In this document: piece after piece, positions 17,241 through 27,837 of the stretch | How positions within the stretch are numbered: position 1 is the first letter of the stretch | Layout of the letters: every line of letters begins with the position of its first letter | Assembly (NCBI RefSeq): GCF_015355755.1 | Contig: NZ_JACVEE010000002.1 | Span: 1,302,001 to 1,366,000 of the forward strand | From: Nocardia sp. XZ_19_385 | GTDB lineage: Bacteria > Actinomycetota > Actinomycetes > Mycobacteriales > Mycobacteriaceae | Direction of reading: 5' to 3' | Length of the DNA stretch: 64,000 nt | The notes under the pieces: generated by a model | What the model saw: the letters and a program-made list of their open reading frames with translations, nothing else | Databases searched by the model: none | Told to the model about the DNA's origin: nothing | Position numbers and translations under genes: made by a program

Positions 17241-18083
17241 ATGATCATGGTGACCGGCGGCTCGGGTGGTTTGGCGAGGCTCGTAGTGGAGCGATTGGCC
17301 GGAGTCGAGCATGTGGTGGGGAGCAGGACGCCGGACCAGGTGACCTCGGACGGGCCGGTCCGCCGGATCGACTTCGATGATCCGGCGACGCTGGCGGAGG
17401 GTATGCGCGGCGTCGACACGATGTTGCTGATTTCCGCGGGATACGCCGACGATGATGTGGTGGTCGCCCGGCACGGCGCGGCGATCGATGCCGCGGAGCA
17501 GGCGGGGGTGCGGCACATCGTCTACACGAGTCTCACGGCCGCCGGAGATCATCTCGCCTTCGCACTGGCGCACCGGTGGACCGAGCGCCGCCTGATGGCG
17601 GGGCGCACGGACTGGACGATCCTGCGCAACGGCATCTACGCCGAGATGAGCATTCCGGAGGCGGTCGGCGCAGCGGCCACCGGCAGCCTGACCGGCCCAC
17701 TGGGCGACGGCCGGCTCGCCGCGGTCGCGCGGGAAGACCTCGCGGACGTCACCGCCAGGGTGCTCGCCAACCCGGTCCCGCACCGCGGCAAGGTTTACGA
17801 ACTGGTCGGCGAACACGCCATCGGCGGCATCGATATCGCCGCCGCGGCCGCCGAAGCCAGCGGGCGGGATATCGCCTATCGACCCGGCTCTTTGGATCAG
17901 CTCCGCAAGGCGCTGGTGGGTTTCGGCGTTCCGGACTGGCAGGTCCCGATCGTGGTGTCCACGTACTCGAATATCGCCGCCGGATTTCTGGCCGGAACCG
18001 ACAGCGATCTGCGGGTGCTGCTCGGTTGCCCGCCCCGCTCGACCCTGCGGGTGATCGCCGCCGCGGTGTCCGGCCAGACCTGA
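17241..18083 (+). CDS. NmrA-type NAD(P)-binding quinone reductase-like protein (QorB/YtfG-like)
   Basis: 280 residues with an atypical short-chain dehydrogenase fold. The dinucleotide motif is MVTGGSGGLARLVVERL at the N-terminus, followed by RRIDFDDPATLAEGMRGVDTMLLIS and a central AEQAGVRHIVYTSLTAAG, with WTILRNGIYAEM in the substrate region. E. coli YtfG (QorB) reduces quinones with NADPH. Pairing with a divergent HxlR regulator supports a quinone or electrophile response. The ATG at 17241 follows GAGGAGA; a second ATG lies 6 bases on. Confidence 0.85.
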   Translation: MIMVTGGSGGLARLVVERLAGVEHVVGSRTPDQVTSDGPVRRIDFDDPATLAEGMRGVDTMLLISAGYADDDVVVARHGAAIDAAEQAGVRHIVYTSLTAAGDHLAFALAHRWTERRLMAGRTDWTILRNGIYAEMSIPEAVGAAATGSLTGPLGDGRLAAVAREDLADVTARVLANPVPHRGKVYELVGEHAIGGIDIAAAAAEASGRDIAYRPGSLDQLRKALVGFGVPDWQVPIVVSTYSNIAAGFLAGTDSDLRVLLGCPPRSTLRVIAAAVSGQT

Positions 18084-18179
18084 TCGCTTGATCAAGGCCT
18101 TTTCCGTGCTCTACGGTTGCCCAGCGATATCTGAGTTCTTGTTCTGCCCGGTTGATCTAATCGATACCGAAAGGCGTTC

Positions 18180-19139
18180 ATGACAACGGATTTGACCCAA
18201 TTGCAGCTTTTGTCGGAGTTGGAGCCGGTGGTGGCTCAAAATCTCGACCGGCATCTCGCCACCGTCAAAGATTGGAATCCGCACGACTACATTCCGTGGG
18301 ACGAGGGCCGCAACTTCGCCGCTATGGGTGGCGAGGACTGGGCGCCGGAGCAGTCGCGGCTGTCGGAGGTGGCCAAGGTCGCGATGATCACCAACCTGCT
18401 CACCGAGGACAACCTGCCCTCCTACCACCGCACCATCGAGGAGCACTTCTCCTCCGACGGCGCGTGGGGCACCTGGGTGGGGCGCTGGACCGCCGAGGAG
18501 AACCGGCACGGTATCGCCATGCGCGACTACCTGGTCGTCACCCGCGGCGTCGATCCGGTGGCGTTGGAGAACGATCGCATGGTGCATATGACCAGGGGTG
18601 TGCACGCGCCCGAGGAGTTCAGCGGCGTGCTCGACCAGGTCGCCTATGTGACGTTCCAGGAGCTGGCGACTCGCGTCAGTCACCGGAGCACCGGACGCGT
18701 CTGTGGCGACCCGATCTGCGATCGCATGCTGGCCCGCATCGCGCAGGACGAGAACATGCACATGATCTTCTACCGCAACGTCGCCGGCGCCGCCTTCGAT
18801 CTGGCGCCGGATCAGGCGATGGAATCGGTGACCAAGGTGGTGCTGAACTTCGCCATGCCGGGCCACGGCATGCCGAACTGGCGGCGCAACGGCGTGCTGA
18901 TGGTCAAGCACGGCATCTACGACCTGCGCCAGCACCTGGACGACGTGGTCATGCCGGTGCTGAAGATCTGGAACATCTTCGACCGCACCGACTTCACGGC
19001 CCGCGGCGAACAGGCCCGCGAGGAGCTGCTCGCCTATCTGGCGAAGCTGCAGAAGGACGTGATCCGGTTCGAGGAGCAGCGGGATCGGCTGCTGGCCCGC
19101 GAAGCCGCGCGCGCCGAGGCCGCGCCCGCCGCGGTGTAG
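18180..19139 (+). CDS. acyl-ACP desaturase (DesA-type, ferritin-like)
   Basis: 319 residues of the soluble stearoyl-ACP desaturase family. The di-iron ligands are visible: Glu near 76 (LLTEDNLPSYH), EENRH near 107, an acidic residue in VTFQELATRVSH, and DENMH near 191. It introduces a double bond into acyl-ACP or a mycolate precursor, using ferredoxin. M. tuberculosis has DesA1 and DesA2 for meromycolate desaturation; I cannot assign this copy to either. It stands alone with a GAAAGG ribosome binding site. Confidence 0.9.
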   Translation: MTTDLTQLQLLSELEPVVAQNLDRHLATVKDWNPHDYIPWDEGRNFAAMGGEDWAPEQSRLSEVAKVAMITNLLTEDNLPSYHRTIEEHFSSDGAWGTWVGRWTAEENRHGIAMRDYLVVTRGVDPVALENDRMVHMTRGVHAPEEFSGVLDQVAYVTFQELATRVSHRSTGRVCGDPICDRMLARIAQDENMHMIFYRNVAGAAFDLAPDQAMESVTKVVLNFAMPGHGMPNWRRNGVLMVKHGIYDLRQHLDDVVMPVLKIWNIFDRTDFTARGEQAREELLAYLAKLQKDVIRFEEQRDRLLAREAARAEAAPAAV

Positions 19140-19182
19140 GACGAGCTGAGCGCCGGGGAGTACCTCCGGCGCTCAACTCCTT

Positions 19183-20796
19183 TCAGCTGCCCTGTTTGCC
19201 GAACAGGGCTTCCATGGCGGTGATGAAGTAGGGGAAGTGGCCCGCGAAACGAAGCAGATCGCGATCGTGATCGAAGCCGCCGAACCAGTAGATGCCGGGC
19301 TGCGAGTCGGCGGCCGGGTTGAGGTCGCGGAAGGTGCGGACCCAGCTGTCGGCGCGACCGGCGACCACGGCGAAGGGCAGCGCCCGCGAGAACACCGTCT
19401 CCTGATCGGCGGGCGGGATGTGTTCGGCGCGAATGGCATCCAGCCCGCGCTGCAGTGCCCGAACCTGTCCGGCGAGTTCCCGGCCGAGCGCGGTGCGCGC
19501 GGGCAGGTACCTGGGCAGCAGCACGACGGCGACGCCGGCGAGCAGGATCGCCACACCCACCAAGGCGTGCCCGGCGGTGAGGGCGAGGGCGAGGGTGACC
19601 ACCGCGCCCGCGAGGATCAGCGCGCCACCGAGCCAGGTGGCCGGGCCGGGACTGGTGCGATCGACGATCGCGTCGCGGTCCACCGCGTCGGCGATGATGG
19701 CCTTGCGGATCGCGGCGGCCGGCACCCGGCCCGGCGCGCGCAGCTCGCTGACCTGCACCGATTCCGTACCCTCCGGCAAAAGCGCGGTGTAGACGGCCTT
19801 TTCGTAATCGCGCAGCTGATCGTCGGGGGTGTTCACCCGGCTGATCTGCCAATCGTTGGAGTCGGCGCCGATCGGCGTGATCCAGATGTAGCGGCGGACC
19901 GCGAGATCGACCACGGTGGCGGCGATATCGATCGGGTCGGCGTGCTCGTCGACGACCAGGCCTGCCTCGCCGGGCAGCAGACCGCCAGGGGAGGTGAACT
20001 GCACTTGGTCGCCGTGCCGCCCGAGCGGATCGATGGCGTCGGAACCCGCTGTGGCGGCAGCGTTTTCGCGCCGGGCGCGGGCGGCGAACGCGGCGAGTCC
20101 GGCCAGCGCGAGCAGCAGCACACCCAGCGCGAGCAGGACCGGCTTGGTGACGGCGAAGGGGTTCGTATCGCCGGCCGCGGTCGCGACGGTGCCGGGCGGC
20201 AACTGCACCGTGAGGTCGATGGCGTCGCCCTTGCGCAGGTCGGTCTGCTCCAGATACAGCGTGCCGTCGAACTCGACTTTGACGTCCGCGCACGGCCGGG
20301 TGCCGCCGGGCGGGCCGAGTTTGCAGTCCACGATGCCTATTTCGAAGCTGGGACTGATCATCGCGACACTGATCGAGGCGATGTCGTTGTTCACCACGCC
20401 GAGCCAGCGCAGCTCCTGGGTGCCCGGCTCGTCGGTGACCATGTTGTGAATCGTGTAGCTGAACTTCGACTCGCCCGGGTCGGCGTCGATCGTGAATTGA
20501 CCGTTCGCGATCTTGGTGGTGCCGGCGCCGGTCGTGGTGATGTCGGAGACCTCGAAGGTGCGCACCACGTCGTCCTTCAACTGCAGGCGCAGGGGCAGTG
20601 ACATGGTGAAATCACCGCCGTCCGGGACCGTGATCGTTTCCTCGACGCGCAGCACCCCATCGCGGGTGAGGGTCAGGTCGGCCACGATCGTCGCACCCGG
20701 TGCCGCGGGCTGGCTGTGCGCCAGGGGCGCGGTCGCGATCAACCCCAGGCCGGTGAGCAGTAGCGCCCCGGCTCGGAGCCCCCGAAATGTCAGCAT
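19183..20796 (-). CDS. DUF2207 family exported membrane protein
   Basis: 537 residues with a signal peptide (residues 1-28, ending AHSQPA). An extracellular beta-rich domain follows (LTLTRDGVLRVEETITVPDG, FSYTIHNMV), then a membrane segment near 225 (VLLALGVLLLALAGLAAFA), a cytoplasmic part, and two further spans near 400-450 (LGGALILAGAVVTLALAL, VGVAILLAGVAVVLL). This is the DUF2207 architecture, which has no known activity. An ACTTTA on the plus strand (TAAAGT on the coding strand) lies 8 nt before the ATG, so the mRNA is likely leaderless. Confidence 0.8.
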   Translation of the reverse strand: MLTFRGLRAGALLLTGLGLIATAPLAHSQPAAPGATIVADLTLTRDGVLRVEETITVPDGGDFTMSLPLRLQLKDDVVRTFEVSDITTTGAGTTKIANGQFTIDADPGESKFSYTIHNMVTDEPGTQELRWLGVVNNDIASISVAMISPSFEIGIVDCKLGPPGGTRPCADVKVEFDGTLYLEQTDLRKGDAIDLTVQLPPGTVATAAGDTNPFAVTKPVLLALGVLLLALAGLAAFAARARRENAAATAGSDAIDPLGRHGDQVQFTSPGGLLPGEAGLVVDEHADPIDIAATVVDLAVRRYIWITPIGADSNDWQISRVNTPDDQLRDYEKAVYTALLPEGTESVQVSELRAPGRVPAAAIRKAIIADAVDRDAIVDRTSPGPATWLGGALILAGAVVTLALALTAGHALVGVAILLAGVAVVLLPRYLPARTALGRELAGQVRALQRGLDAIRAEHIPPADQETVFSRALPFAVVAGRADSWVRTFRDLNPAADSQPGIYWFGGFDHDRDLLRFAGHFPYFITAMEALFGKQGS

Positions 20797-20804
20797 GGAC
20801 GCCC

Positions 20805-20810
20805 ACTTTA
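20805..20810 (-). promoter_or_regulatory. -10 element TAAAGT of the DUF2207 gene
   Basis: Read on the minus strand, TAAAGT matches TANNNT and ends 8 nt before the ATG at 20796, indicating a leaderless transcript. Confidence 0.5.
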
Positions 20811-20874
20811 GACAGGTTGCTATCCTGCGTCAGCGGAGCGTGACGACGATACTGAGACGAGGGGGTACGGGGGA

Positions 20875-22092
20875 GTGAACCAGCCACCGTACGGTCAGGG
20901 GCCGATTCCACCTGGTGGGCAACGGTTTCCCGCGCCCGGGCAGCGTCCGCAGCCGCCCTACGACCCTGCGGCCGACGGTCCGACTCGTCGCATCGATCGT
21001 CCCGCGCCTGCCGACGAGGGTGTTATTCCGACGCACCGCGTCGAACGGCCCCAGCCGCCGGGCCACGCACCGGGATACCGCAACCCGCCCGGTTACGGTT
21101 CCGCGCCGGGGCAGCGGCCGCCTCCGGGATACGGGCCGCCGCAAGGCTTCCCGGTATTGCGCCCGAATCAGCCGCCACCGCAACGACCTCCGATGCCGCC
21201 GCCGATGCCTTACGGTCCCTCCGGCGGAGCCCCGCGACCGCCGCGTAAGAGTGGTCGCGGTGGCGTGTTCACCCTGCTGCTCGCGGTGATCGTGCTGGTG
21301 ACAGGCGGTTTGGTGCTGGTGGCGGTGCGCAGCGGTGACAACTCGAAGCCGGCCGTCGCGTCCGAGGAGAACCCGGGTTCCGCCGAAGCCGGCACCAACC
21401 CGCTGCTCACCGATCAGGACGCCACGCTGCTCCCGGCCAAGTGCGCGTACACCCCGTGGAGCACCGAGGTCGGCACCGCCCGCACGTTCTTCGAGACCGC
21501 CGCCTCCTGCCTGGAGGGCGCGTGGAAACCGCTGCTGGAGCAGGAGAATCTGCCCTTCGAAGCGCCGACGCTGAACGTCAGCGCCAGCACCGAGGGCATC
21601 ACCACCCCGTGTACCGGCACCACCAGCAGTTTCGCCGCCTTCTACTGCCCGGCGAACAAGACCATCTACATGCCGATCAGCCAGCTGCAGACCGAGATCT
21701 TCAAGAACAACTGGGTGGTCTACCTGTCGGTGTTCGCGCACGAATACGGCCACCACGTGCAGGCCATGTCCGGAATCCTGCGCCGCGCCAACGCCGAACG
21801 CGTCGACGCGGGCGTCCGTAGCGCCCGCGGCCTGGAACTCTCGCGCCGCGTCGAACTGCAGGCCCAATGCTTCAACGGCATGTACCTGGGCTCGTCCAAC
21901 AAGGGCGGCACACTGTCGAACGCCCAGATGAACGTGGCCAAGCGCGACGCCAACGGCCGCGGCGACGGCCCCACCGACGCCCGCGACCACGGCACGGCCG
22001 AGAACAGCGGCAACTGGTTCGAACTCGGCGTCGAGAAGAACCGCACCTTCGACTGCAACACCTTCACCGCGCCGGCCGGCGCCGTCGGCTGA
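20875..22092 (+). CDS. neutral zinc metallopeptidase (YpfJ family), membrane-anchored
   Basis: 405 residues. Residues 1-125 are Pro/Arg-rich and cytoplasmic; one membrane segment lies near 130-148 (GGVFTLLLAVIVLVTGGLVLV). The extracytoplasmic peptidase domain has the zinc motif HEYGHH near residue 289 and the family segment VELQAQCFNGMYLG, though the usual glutamate or aspartate at the Q position should be checked. NWVVYLSVFAHEYGHHVQ and AMSGIL fit Zn_peptidase (PF04228). It is divergent from the DUF2207 gene. The GTG start follows GGGGGA. Confidence 0.83.
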   Translation: MNQPPYGQGPIPPGGQRFPAPGQRPQPPYDPAADGPTRRIDRPAPADEGVIPTHRVERPQPPGHAPGYRNPPGYGSAPGQRPPPGYGPPQGFPVLRPNQPPPQRPPMPPPMPYGPSGGAPRPPRKSGRGGVFTLLLAVIVLVTGGLVLVAVRSGDNSKPAVASEENPGSAEAGTNPLLTDQDATLLPAKCAYTPWSTEVGTARTFFETAASCLEGAWKPLLEQENLPFEAPTLNVSASTEGITTPCTGTTSSFAAFYCPANKTIYMPISQLQTEIFKNNWVVYLSVFAHEYGHHVQAMSGILRRANAERVDAGVRSARGLELSRRVELQAQCFNGMYLGSSNKGGTLSNAQMNVAKRDANGRGDGPTDARDHGTAENSGNWFELGVEKNRTFDCNTFTAPAGAVG

Positions 22093-22182
22093 TCACCGAG
22101 CAATGGATTGCCAGCCCAACAACTGATTTCGCGGGTACATGGGTAACTCGTCGGGGACGGGCCGACTTGCCCGGCTCCCTAC

Positions 22183-22206
22183 CGCCGGCCGCCAACGCGG
22201 CCGGCG
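22183..22206 (-). terminator. GC-rich hairpin downstream of amt
   Basis: A perfect 10-bp stem (CGCCGGCCGC with complement) and 4-base loop lies just beyond the amt stop. There is no U-tract, so termination strength is uncertain. Confidence 0.45.
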
Positions 22207-22212
22207 AGGCAC

Positions 22213-23481
<1,269 letters not shown>

Positions 23482-23506
23482 GGAAACTCCCTTCACGCAG
23501 GAATGC

Positions 23507-23522
23507 GTTGCAAGGAAATTAC
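23507..23522 (-). promoter_or_regulatory. possible GlnR half-box upstream of amt
   Basis: On the minus strand, GTAAT-N6-GCAAC resembles the GlnR a-b box (GTNAC-N6-GAAAC) with one mismatch in each half. The second pair expected of a full site is not convincing. Amt genes are GlnR targets in actinobacteria, so the position is sensible, but the match is weak. Confidence 0.25.
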
Positions 23523-23603
23523 CTAATGCTCACGGTGCGACCCGCGTCACGTTCGGTTGTTTCGCCAGTGGTCGCGGCGATTTGTGCGGTGGTAAGGGTG
23601 CGA

Positions 23604-24428
23604 TCAAGCCCGCGCTTTGCGGGCGAGAGTGCGCAGGCCCCGCTTGCCGGGGATCGGCAGATCCTCGTCGATGGCGATCCATTCCGCGGTGCTGAGCCAC
23701 AACTGCTGGGCCCGGGCGTCGGCGGTGTCGTGGAACAGCCGGCGGCCGCGGTCGTCACGCAACTCCCGGGCCAGCGTCGACCAGCGCGGCGGGCGCCCGT
23801 GCTCGTTCTGGTACTCCACCAGGAACGCGGCGACCATCGTGCCGATGGTGTTGACCGGCCGCAGCGACACCCGGTTGCCGAATTTCGCGGCGTGGAAGCG
23901 CCGTGCGGCGCACAGGGATTGGGGATTGGCGTTGGAGGCGATCCAGCCGGCCCGCTGCGCCCGCTCGATCAGCCACAGATGCTTCACCGCGGTGGGCGCG
24001 ATCTCGCCGATCCGATCGGCGATGAGCGCCATGACCGGCTCGGAGCACAGCACGTCGCGGCGGGTGGGTCCGGTGCCGTTGGCGGTCCAGTGCTCGTGCG
24101 CCAGCCGGGCCAGCACCTTGCCGAAGTCGTCGATGCTGCGTTGCGCGCGCCGGCCCAGCTTTTCGATGCGCTCGGCCTCGCGGCGCATCTCGTTCTGGGT
24201 GGTGAGGGTGCGGATCGCGGCCATGGTCGGCACCTGACCGCGTTCCAGGAGTTCCAGGATGGCGGCGGCGGTGGCGGGGTCGGCGGCGGCGGTAACCGGT
24301 AGCGAATCGCGCTTGAGTGCGAAGTCCTGTGGGCGGATGGCTCGGCTGAGCAGGTCGACGGCGGTGCGGTCTCCGGCGAATTCGGTGCTGGAAAGCCAGG
24401 CCGCGGCGATGTCATCACAGGTCGGCAC
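23604..24428 (-). CDS. hypothetical protein, function not recognised
   Basis: 274 residues, soluble, mostly helical and rich in Arg and Ala. I recognise no domain. Notable stretches are CDDIAAAWLSSTEFAG near the start, EMRREAERIEKLGRRAQRSIDDFGKVLARL (likely coiled-coil or helical), VKHLWLIERAQRAGWI, SLCAARRFHAAKFGNRVS, and RPPRWSTLARELRDDRGRRLF, which could be a helix-turn-helix-like segment. Codon use and a GGAGG ribosome binding site support a real gene. It lies alone between amt and a long non-coding region. Confidence 0.65.
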   Translation of the reverse strand: MPTCDDIAAAWLSSTEFAGDRTAVDLLSRAIRPQDFALKRDSLPVTAAADPATAAAILELLERGQVPTMAAIRTLTTQNEMRREAERIEKLGRRAQRSIDDFGKVLARLAHEHWTANGTGPTRRDVLCSEPVMALIADRIGEIAPTAVKHLWLIERAQRAGWIASNANPQSLCAARRFHAAKFGNRVSLRPVNTIGTMVAAFLVEYQNEHGRPPRWSTLARELRDDRGRRLFHDTADARAQQLWLSTAEWIAIDEDLPIPGKRGLRTLARKARA

Positions 24429-24480
24429 GGGGGAGATTCCTCCGGGGACGATTCGGTGAATCGGGAAGAGCGCGATTCCA

Positions 24481-24525
24481 GGTTGTGCCCCGGCCGGGAT
24501 GAGGGACCGGCCGGGGCCACCAACC
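24481..24525. other. strong extended hairpin in the 450-base gap before dnaX
   Basis: An inner 11-bp perfect stem (GCCCCGGCCGG at 24487-24497, complement at 24507-24517) is extended by outer GGTTG/CAACC pairing. It sits 50 bases upstream of the leftward hypothetical gene and far from dnaX. It may be a structured RNA or protein-binding site; there is no U-tract on either side. Confidence 0.45.
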
Positions 24526-24774
24526 TGATGAAGGTTTGGCTACCGAAGTTGCCGAATGCCACGGTAGCCAGCCGATTGCGTGATGTCAGGTGTGGTGATG
24601 GATTCGTTACCTACGAAATTTCCGGCAGTAACAGGGCGTGAGTTCGGATAATTGCTGCTCGCGCCGGGGAGTGGCTGGTGTATCTCGGAGTCCAACTGCC
24701 CAGGACTCTGTGATTGCTCACACGTTGCTATGTCTCGGATTGATCAACGGGTCCGAAGAAGGTGCCGTGTAGGT

Positions 24775-24790
24775 TGTGATCTAAGTCACA
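24775..24790. promoter_or_regulatory. perfect Crp/GlxR-type binding site upstream of dnaX
   Basis: TGTGATCTAAGTCACA is an exact TGTGA-N6-TCACA palindrome, the consensus for cAMP-receptor-type regulators (Crp, GlxR, Rv3676). It lies 91 bases before the dnaX start. A related TGTGA-N4-TCACA occurs at 24708-24721 with a shorter spacer. Confidence 0.7.
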
Positions 24791-24881
24791 TCTGAGGGCG
24801 TTTCCGCCGACTCGCCCTCCCGCTTTCCGGGACTCTCCGGTGAGTGTGCTTTTTGTCGGTGGTCGCCGGTAACCTCTGGCC

Positions 24882-27767
24882 GTGGCTCTGTACCGGAAGT
24901 ACCGACCGGCAACGTTCGCTGAGGTAGTGGGTCAGGAGCACGTCACCGACCCGATCAGCACCGCTCTGGACACTGGGCGGATCAGTCATGCCTATCTGTT
25001 CTCCGGTCCACGCGGCTGCGGCAAGACCTCCTCGGCGCGCATCCTCGCGCGCTCGCTGAACTGTGTGGAGGGCCCGACTTCCACCCCGTGCGGCGTCTGC
25101 TCCTCATGTGTGGCGCTGGGTCCCGGCGGCCCGGGCAACCTCGACGTCATCGAGCTCGACGCGGCCAGCCACGGCGGCGTCGACGACACCCGCGAGCTGC
25201 GCGACCGCGCCTTCTACGCGCCCGCCGAATCCCGCTACCGCGTCTTCATCGTGGACGAGGCGCACATGGTCACCACCGCGGGCTTCAACGCGCTGCTCAA
25301 GATCGTCGAGGAGCCGCCCGCGCACCTGATCTTCATCTTCGCCACCACCGAGCCGGACAAGGTGCTGCCCACCATCCGCTCGCGCACCCACCACTACCCG
25401 TTCCGCCTGCTGCCCCCGGCCACCATGCGCGGCCTGCTCGGCAAGATCTGCGACCAGGAGAGCGTCGAGGTCGAAGAAGCCGTGTACCCGTTGGTGATTC
25501 GCGCGGGCGGCGGCTCGCCGCGCGACAGCCTCAGCGTGCTCGACCAGCTGCTGGCCGGCGCCGGACCCGAGGGCGTCACCTACAACCGCGCGGTGTCCCT
25601 GCTCGGCGTCACCGACGTCGCCCTGATCGACGACGCCGTCGAAGCCCTGGCGGCCGACGACGGCGCGGCCCTGTTCGGCACCGTCGACCGAGTCATGGAA
25701 GCCGGGCACGACCCCCGCCGCTTCGCCGTCGACCTGCTGGAACGCTTCCGCGACCTGATCCTCATGCGCGCCGTCCCCGACGCCGTCGAGCGCAACCTGG
25801 TCACCGGCCCCGGCGACGTACTGGAGCGGATGGGCGATCAGGCCCAGCGCATCGGCGCGGCCACCCTGGCCCGCTACGCCGAACTGCTGCACGAGGGCCT
25901 CGGTGAAATGCGCGGCGCCACCGCCCCGCGCCTGCTCCTCGAAATCGTCTGCGCCCGAATGCTGTTGCCCTCGGTCTCCGACGCCGAGTCGGCCACCTTG
26001 CAGCGCCTGGAACGTCTCGAACGCGGCGGCGTCCCCACCGGCGCCACCGCCCCGGCTGCGCCGAATTCGGCCCCCGGCGCCCGGCCCGAATCCGCCCCGG
26101 CCCGCCCCGCCGCCGCCGACCCCGGCCGCAGGCGCGGCGCCGAAGCGCTGGCCGCCCTGCGCGCCAAGCAGGAGGGACCACCTCCGGGCGACCCCACCTC
26201 CAGCGCTGAACCGTCGGCCTCCCAGACCTCCGCTCCGACCCAGCACGCCGCCGGGGCGACCCAGCAGGCCTCCGCTCCCGCGTCCTCAGAACCGGCCCCA
26301 CAGGTTTCGGCCCAGCTGACCCAGGCGCAGCAGGTTTCGGCTCAGCCGACCCAGGCTCCGCAGGCCCAGCAGCCTTCGGCTCCGCCCTCGCACGCTCCAG
26401 CCCCGGTTCCACAGCCCCATGCCCAGGCTCCAGCCTCTTCGCAGGCCCATGGCCAGACGCCCCACGCCTCAGGCCCCGCTTCGCAGGCTCCGGCCTCGGC
26501 TTCGCAGGCCCAAGGTCAGACGGCCCAGACCGCAGGCCCGGCTCCGCAGCCTCCCGCCCCGACTTCACAGGCCCATGGCCAGCCAACCCAGGCGCAGGCC
26601 CCGGCTCCGCAAGCGTCGGGTCGGGCTCCTGCCTCTCAGGCGGCTGCTCCTGCCTCGGGTTCCGCTCCGCAGGCTTCCGTCGCTGCTGACGCGTCGGCTG
26701 TTTCCGCCCGCGCAGCTGAGACGCCCGTGGTCGCCCCGCCGAACTCGACCGATTCGGCTGGCGGTGCGGTTTCGAACAGCGTCGAGTCAGCGCAGGACCG
26801 GCCGGAGGGTGTGGATCCGCGGGGGCCGGTGGCCGACGTGCCGCGTCCCGACTCGGGCTACGAACCGGCCGCGGCCTCCGCTCGGGAGGCGAAGCGAGTT
26901 GCCGTGGCATCTCCGTCATCCACGGTGGAATCTGAAGCGGCACAGGTGAACTCGGTGGTGCAGCCGCAAGCGACCGGTGATTCGGCCGCGGTGCGCGAGG
27001 CCGCGCCGGAGTCGGCTCCCGCGCCGGCGGCGAGCCCGGCGGCTGCTGCGGTCCCGGGGTCGGACGAGCTGTTGCGTTCTGTGGAAGCCGCCTGGGCGGA
27101 TATCCGGGCGAAGGTTCGTGAGTTCGGCGCTGCGGTGCAGGCGTTGCTGTCCGGTGCCTCGGTGGCTCGGATCGAAGGTGATGTCATCGTCTTCGCGCAT
27201 CAGCACGCGCCGTTGGCGAAGCGGCTGTCGGAGCCGCGCAATATCGAGGCGGTCCGGTCGGCGGTGCGTGCCGTGCTCGGGCGGGATCACGACATCCGCT
27301 GGGAGGCGGGCGCCGCGGTGGCGCGTCCGCAGGCGGCGCAGGTCGTGGCCAAGGCCGCGCGGGCCGCCGCTCAGCCCGGTCAGGCGGCGCGGGGTGCGGG
27401 GACTGCCGGCGGTGCGGCGGCCCCGCCCCGGTTTTCCCGGCCTAGCCAGGCCAAGAACGCGCAGGCGGGCGGCCCGCCGGGGCAGCGGTCGGGGCCGGAG
27501 CCCAAGTCGTTCCCGGGTGACGACGACATCCCGCCACCGGACTTCCCGGATCTACCGGACGACCCGGGCCCTTTTGATTCCCCGCCCGCCGAGCTGGGCG
27601 GGGAATCGATCCAGAACGCGGTGCCCCGCGACCTGACGCCGGAGGAGGAGCAGGAGTTGCTCGCCGAAGCCGCCAAGCCGGTCGCCCCGGAAGATCGGCG
27701 CGACCCGGACGAGGTCGCCCTGGAATTGCTCCGCTCCGAATTGGGTGCCACGCGCATCGACGGCTGA
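24882..27767 (+). CDS. dnaX: DNA polymerase III subunits gamma and tau
   Basis: 961 residues, far longer than M. tuberculosis DnaX. The clamp-loader ATPase spans residues 1-370: Walker A GPRGCGKT at 42-49, zinc cysteines at 61, 70, 73 and 76, Walker B VFIVDEAH near 121-128 and the SRC-type sensor TIRSRTH. Residues about 390-720 are a low-complexity Pro/Ala/Gln/Ser linker with repeats such as SQAHGQ. The C-terminal 240 residues include a tau-like folded block (ELLRSVEAAWADIRAKVREF) and an acidic tail. It organises the replisome and loads the beta clamp. The start is a GTG. Confidence 0.95.
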   Translation: MALYRKYRPATFAEVVGQEHVTDPISTALDTGRISHAYLFSGPRGCGKTSSARILARSLNCVEGPTSTPCGVCSSCVALGPGGPGNLDVIELDAASHGGVDDTRELRDRAFYAPAESRYRVFIVDEAHMVTTAGFNALLKIVEEPPAHLIFIFATTEPDKVLPTIRSRTHHYPFRLLPPATMRGLLGKICDQESVEVEEAVYPLVIRAGGGSPRDSLSVLDQLLAGAGPEGVTYNRAVSLLGVTDVALIDDAVEALAADDGAALFGTVDRVMEAGHDPRRFAVDLLERFRDLILMRAVPDAVERNLVTGPGDVLERMGDQAQRIGAATLARYAELLHEGLGEMRGATAPRLLLEIVCARMLLPSVSDAESATLQRLERLERGGVPTGATAPAAPNSAPGARPESAPARPAAADPGRRRGAEALAALRAKQEGPPPGDPTSSAEPSASQTSAPTQHAAGATQQASAPASSEPAPQVSAQLTQAQQVSAQPTQAPQAQQPSAPPSHAPAPVPQPHAQAPASSQAHGQTPHASGPASQAPASASQAQGQTAQTAGPAPQPPAPTSQAHGQPTQAQAPAPQASGRAPASQAAAPASGSAPQASVAADASAVSARAAETPVVAPPNSTDSAGGAVSNSVESAQDRPEGVDPRGPVADVPRPDSGYEPAAASAREAKRVAVASPSSTVESEAAQVNSVVQPQATGDSAAVREAAPESAPAPAASPAAAAVPGSDELLRSVEAAWADIRAKVREFGAAVQALLSGASVARIEGDVIVFAHQHAPLAKRLSEPRNIEAVRSAVRAVLGRDHDIRWEAGAAVARPQAAQVVAKAARAAAQPGQAARGAGTAGGAAAPPRFSRPSQAKNAQAGGPPGQRSGPEPKSFPGDDDIPPPDFPDLPDDPGPFDSPPAELGGESIQNAVPRDLTPEEEQELLAEAAKPVAPEDRRDPDEVALELLRSELGATRIDG

Positions 27768-27837
27768 TACCGGCGGTGCTGTGAGCCGTGGGCCACATAC
27801 CCACATGGTTGACAAGCACCGCCGCTAGGACGTTAAG

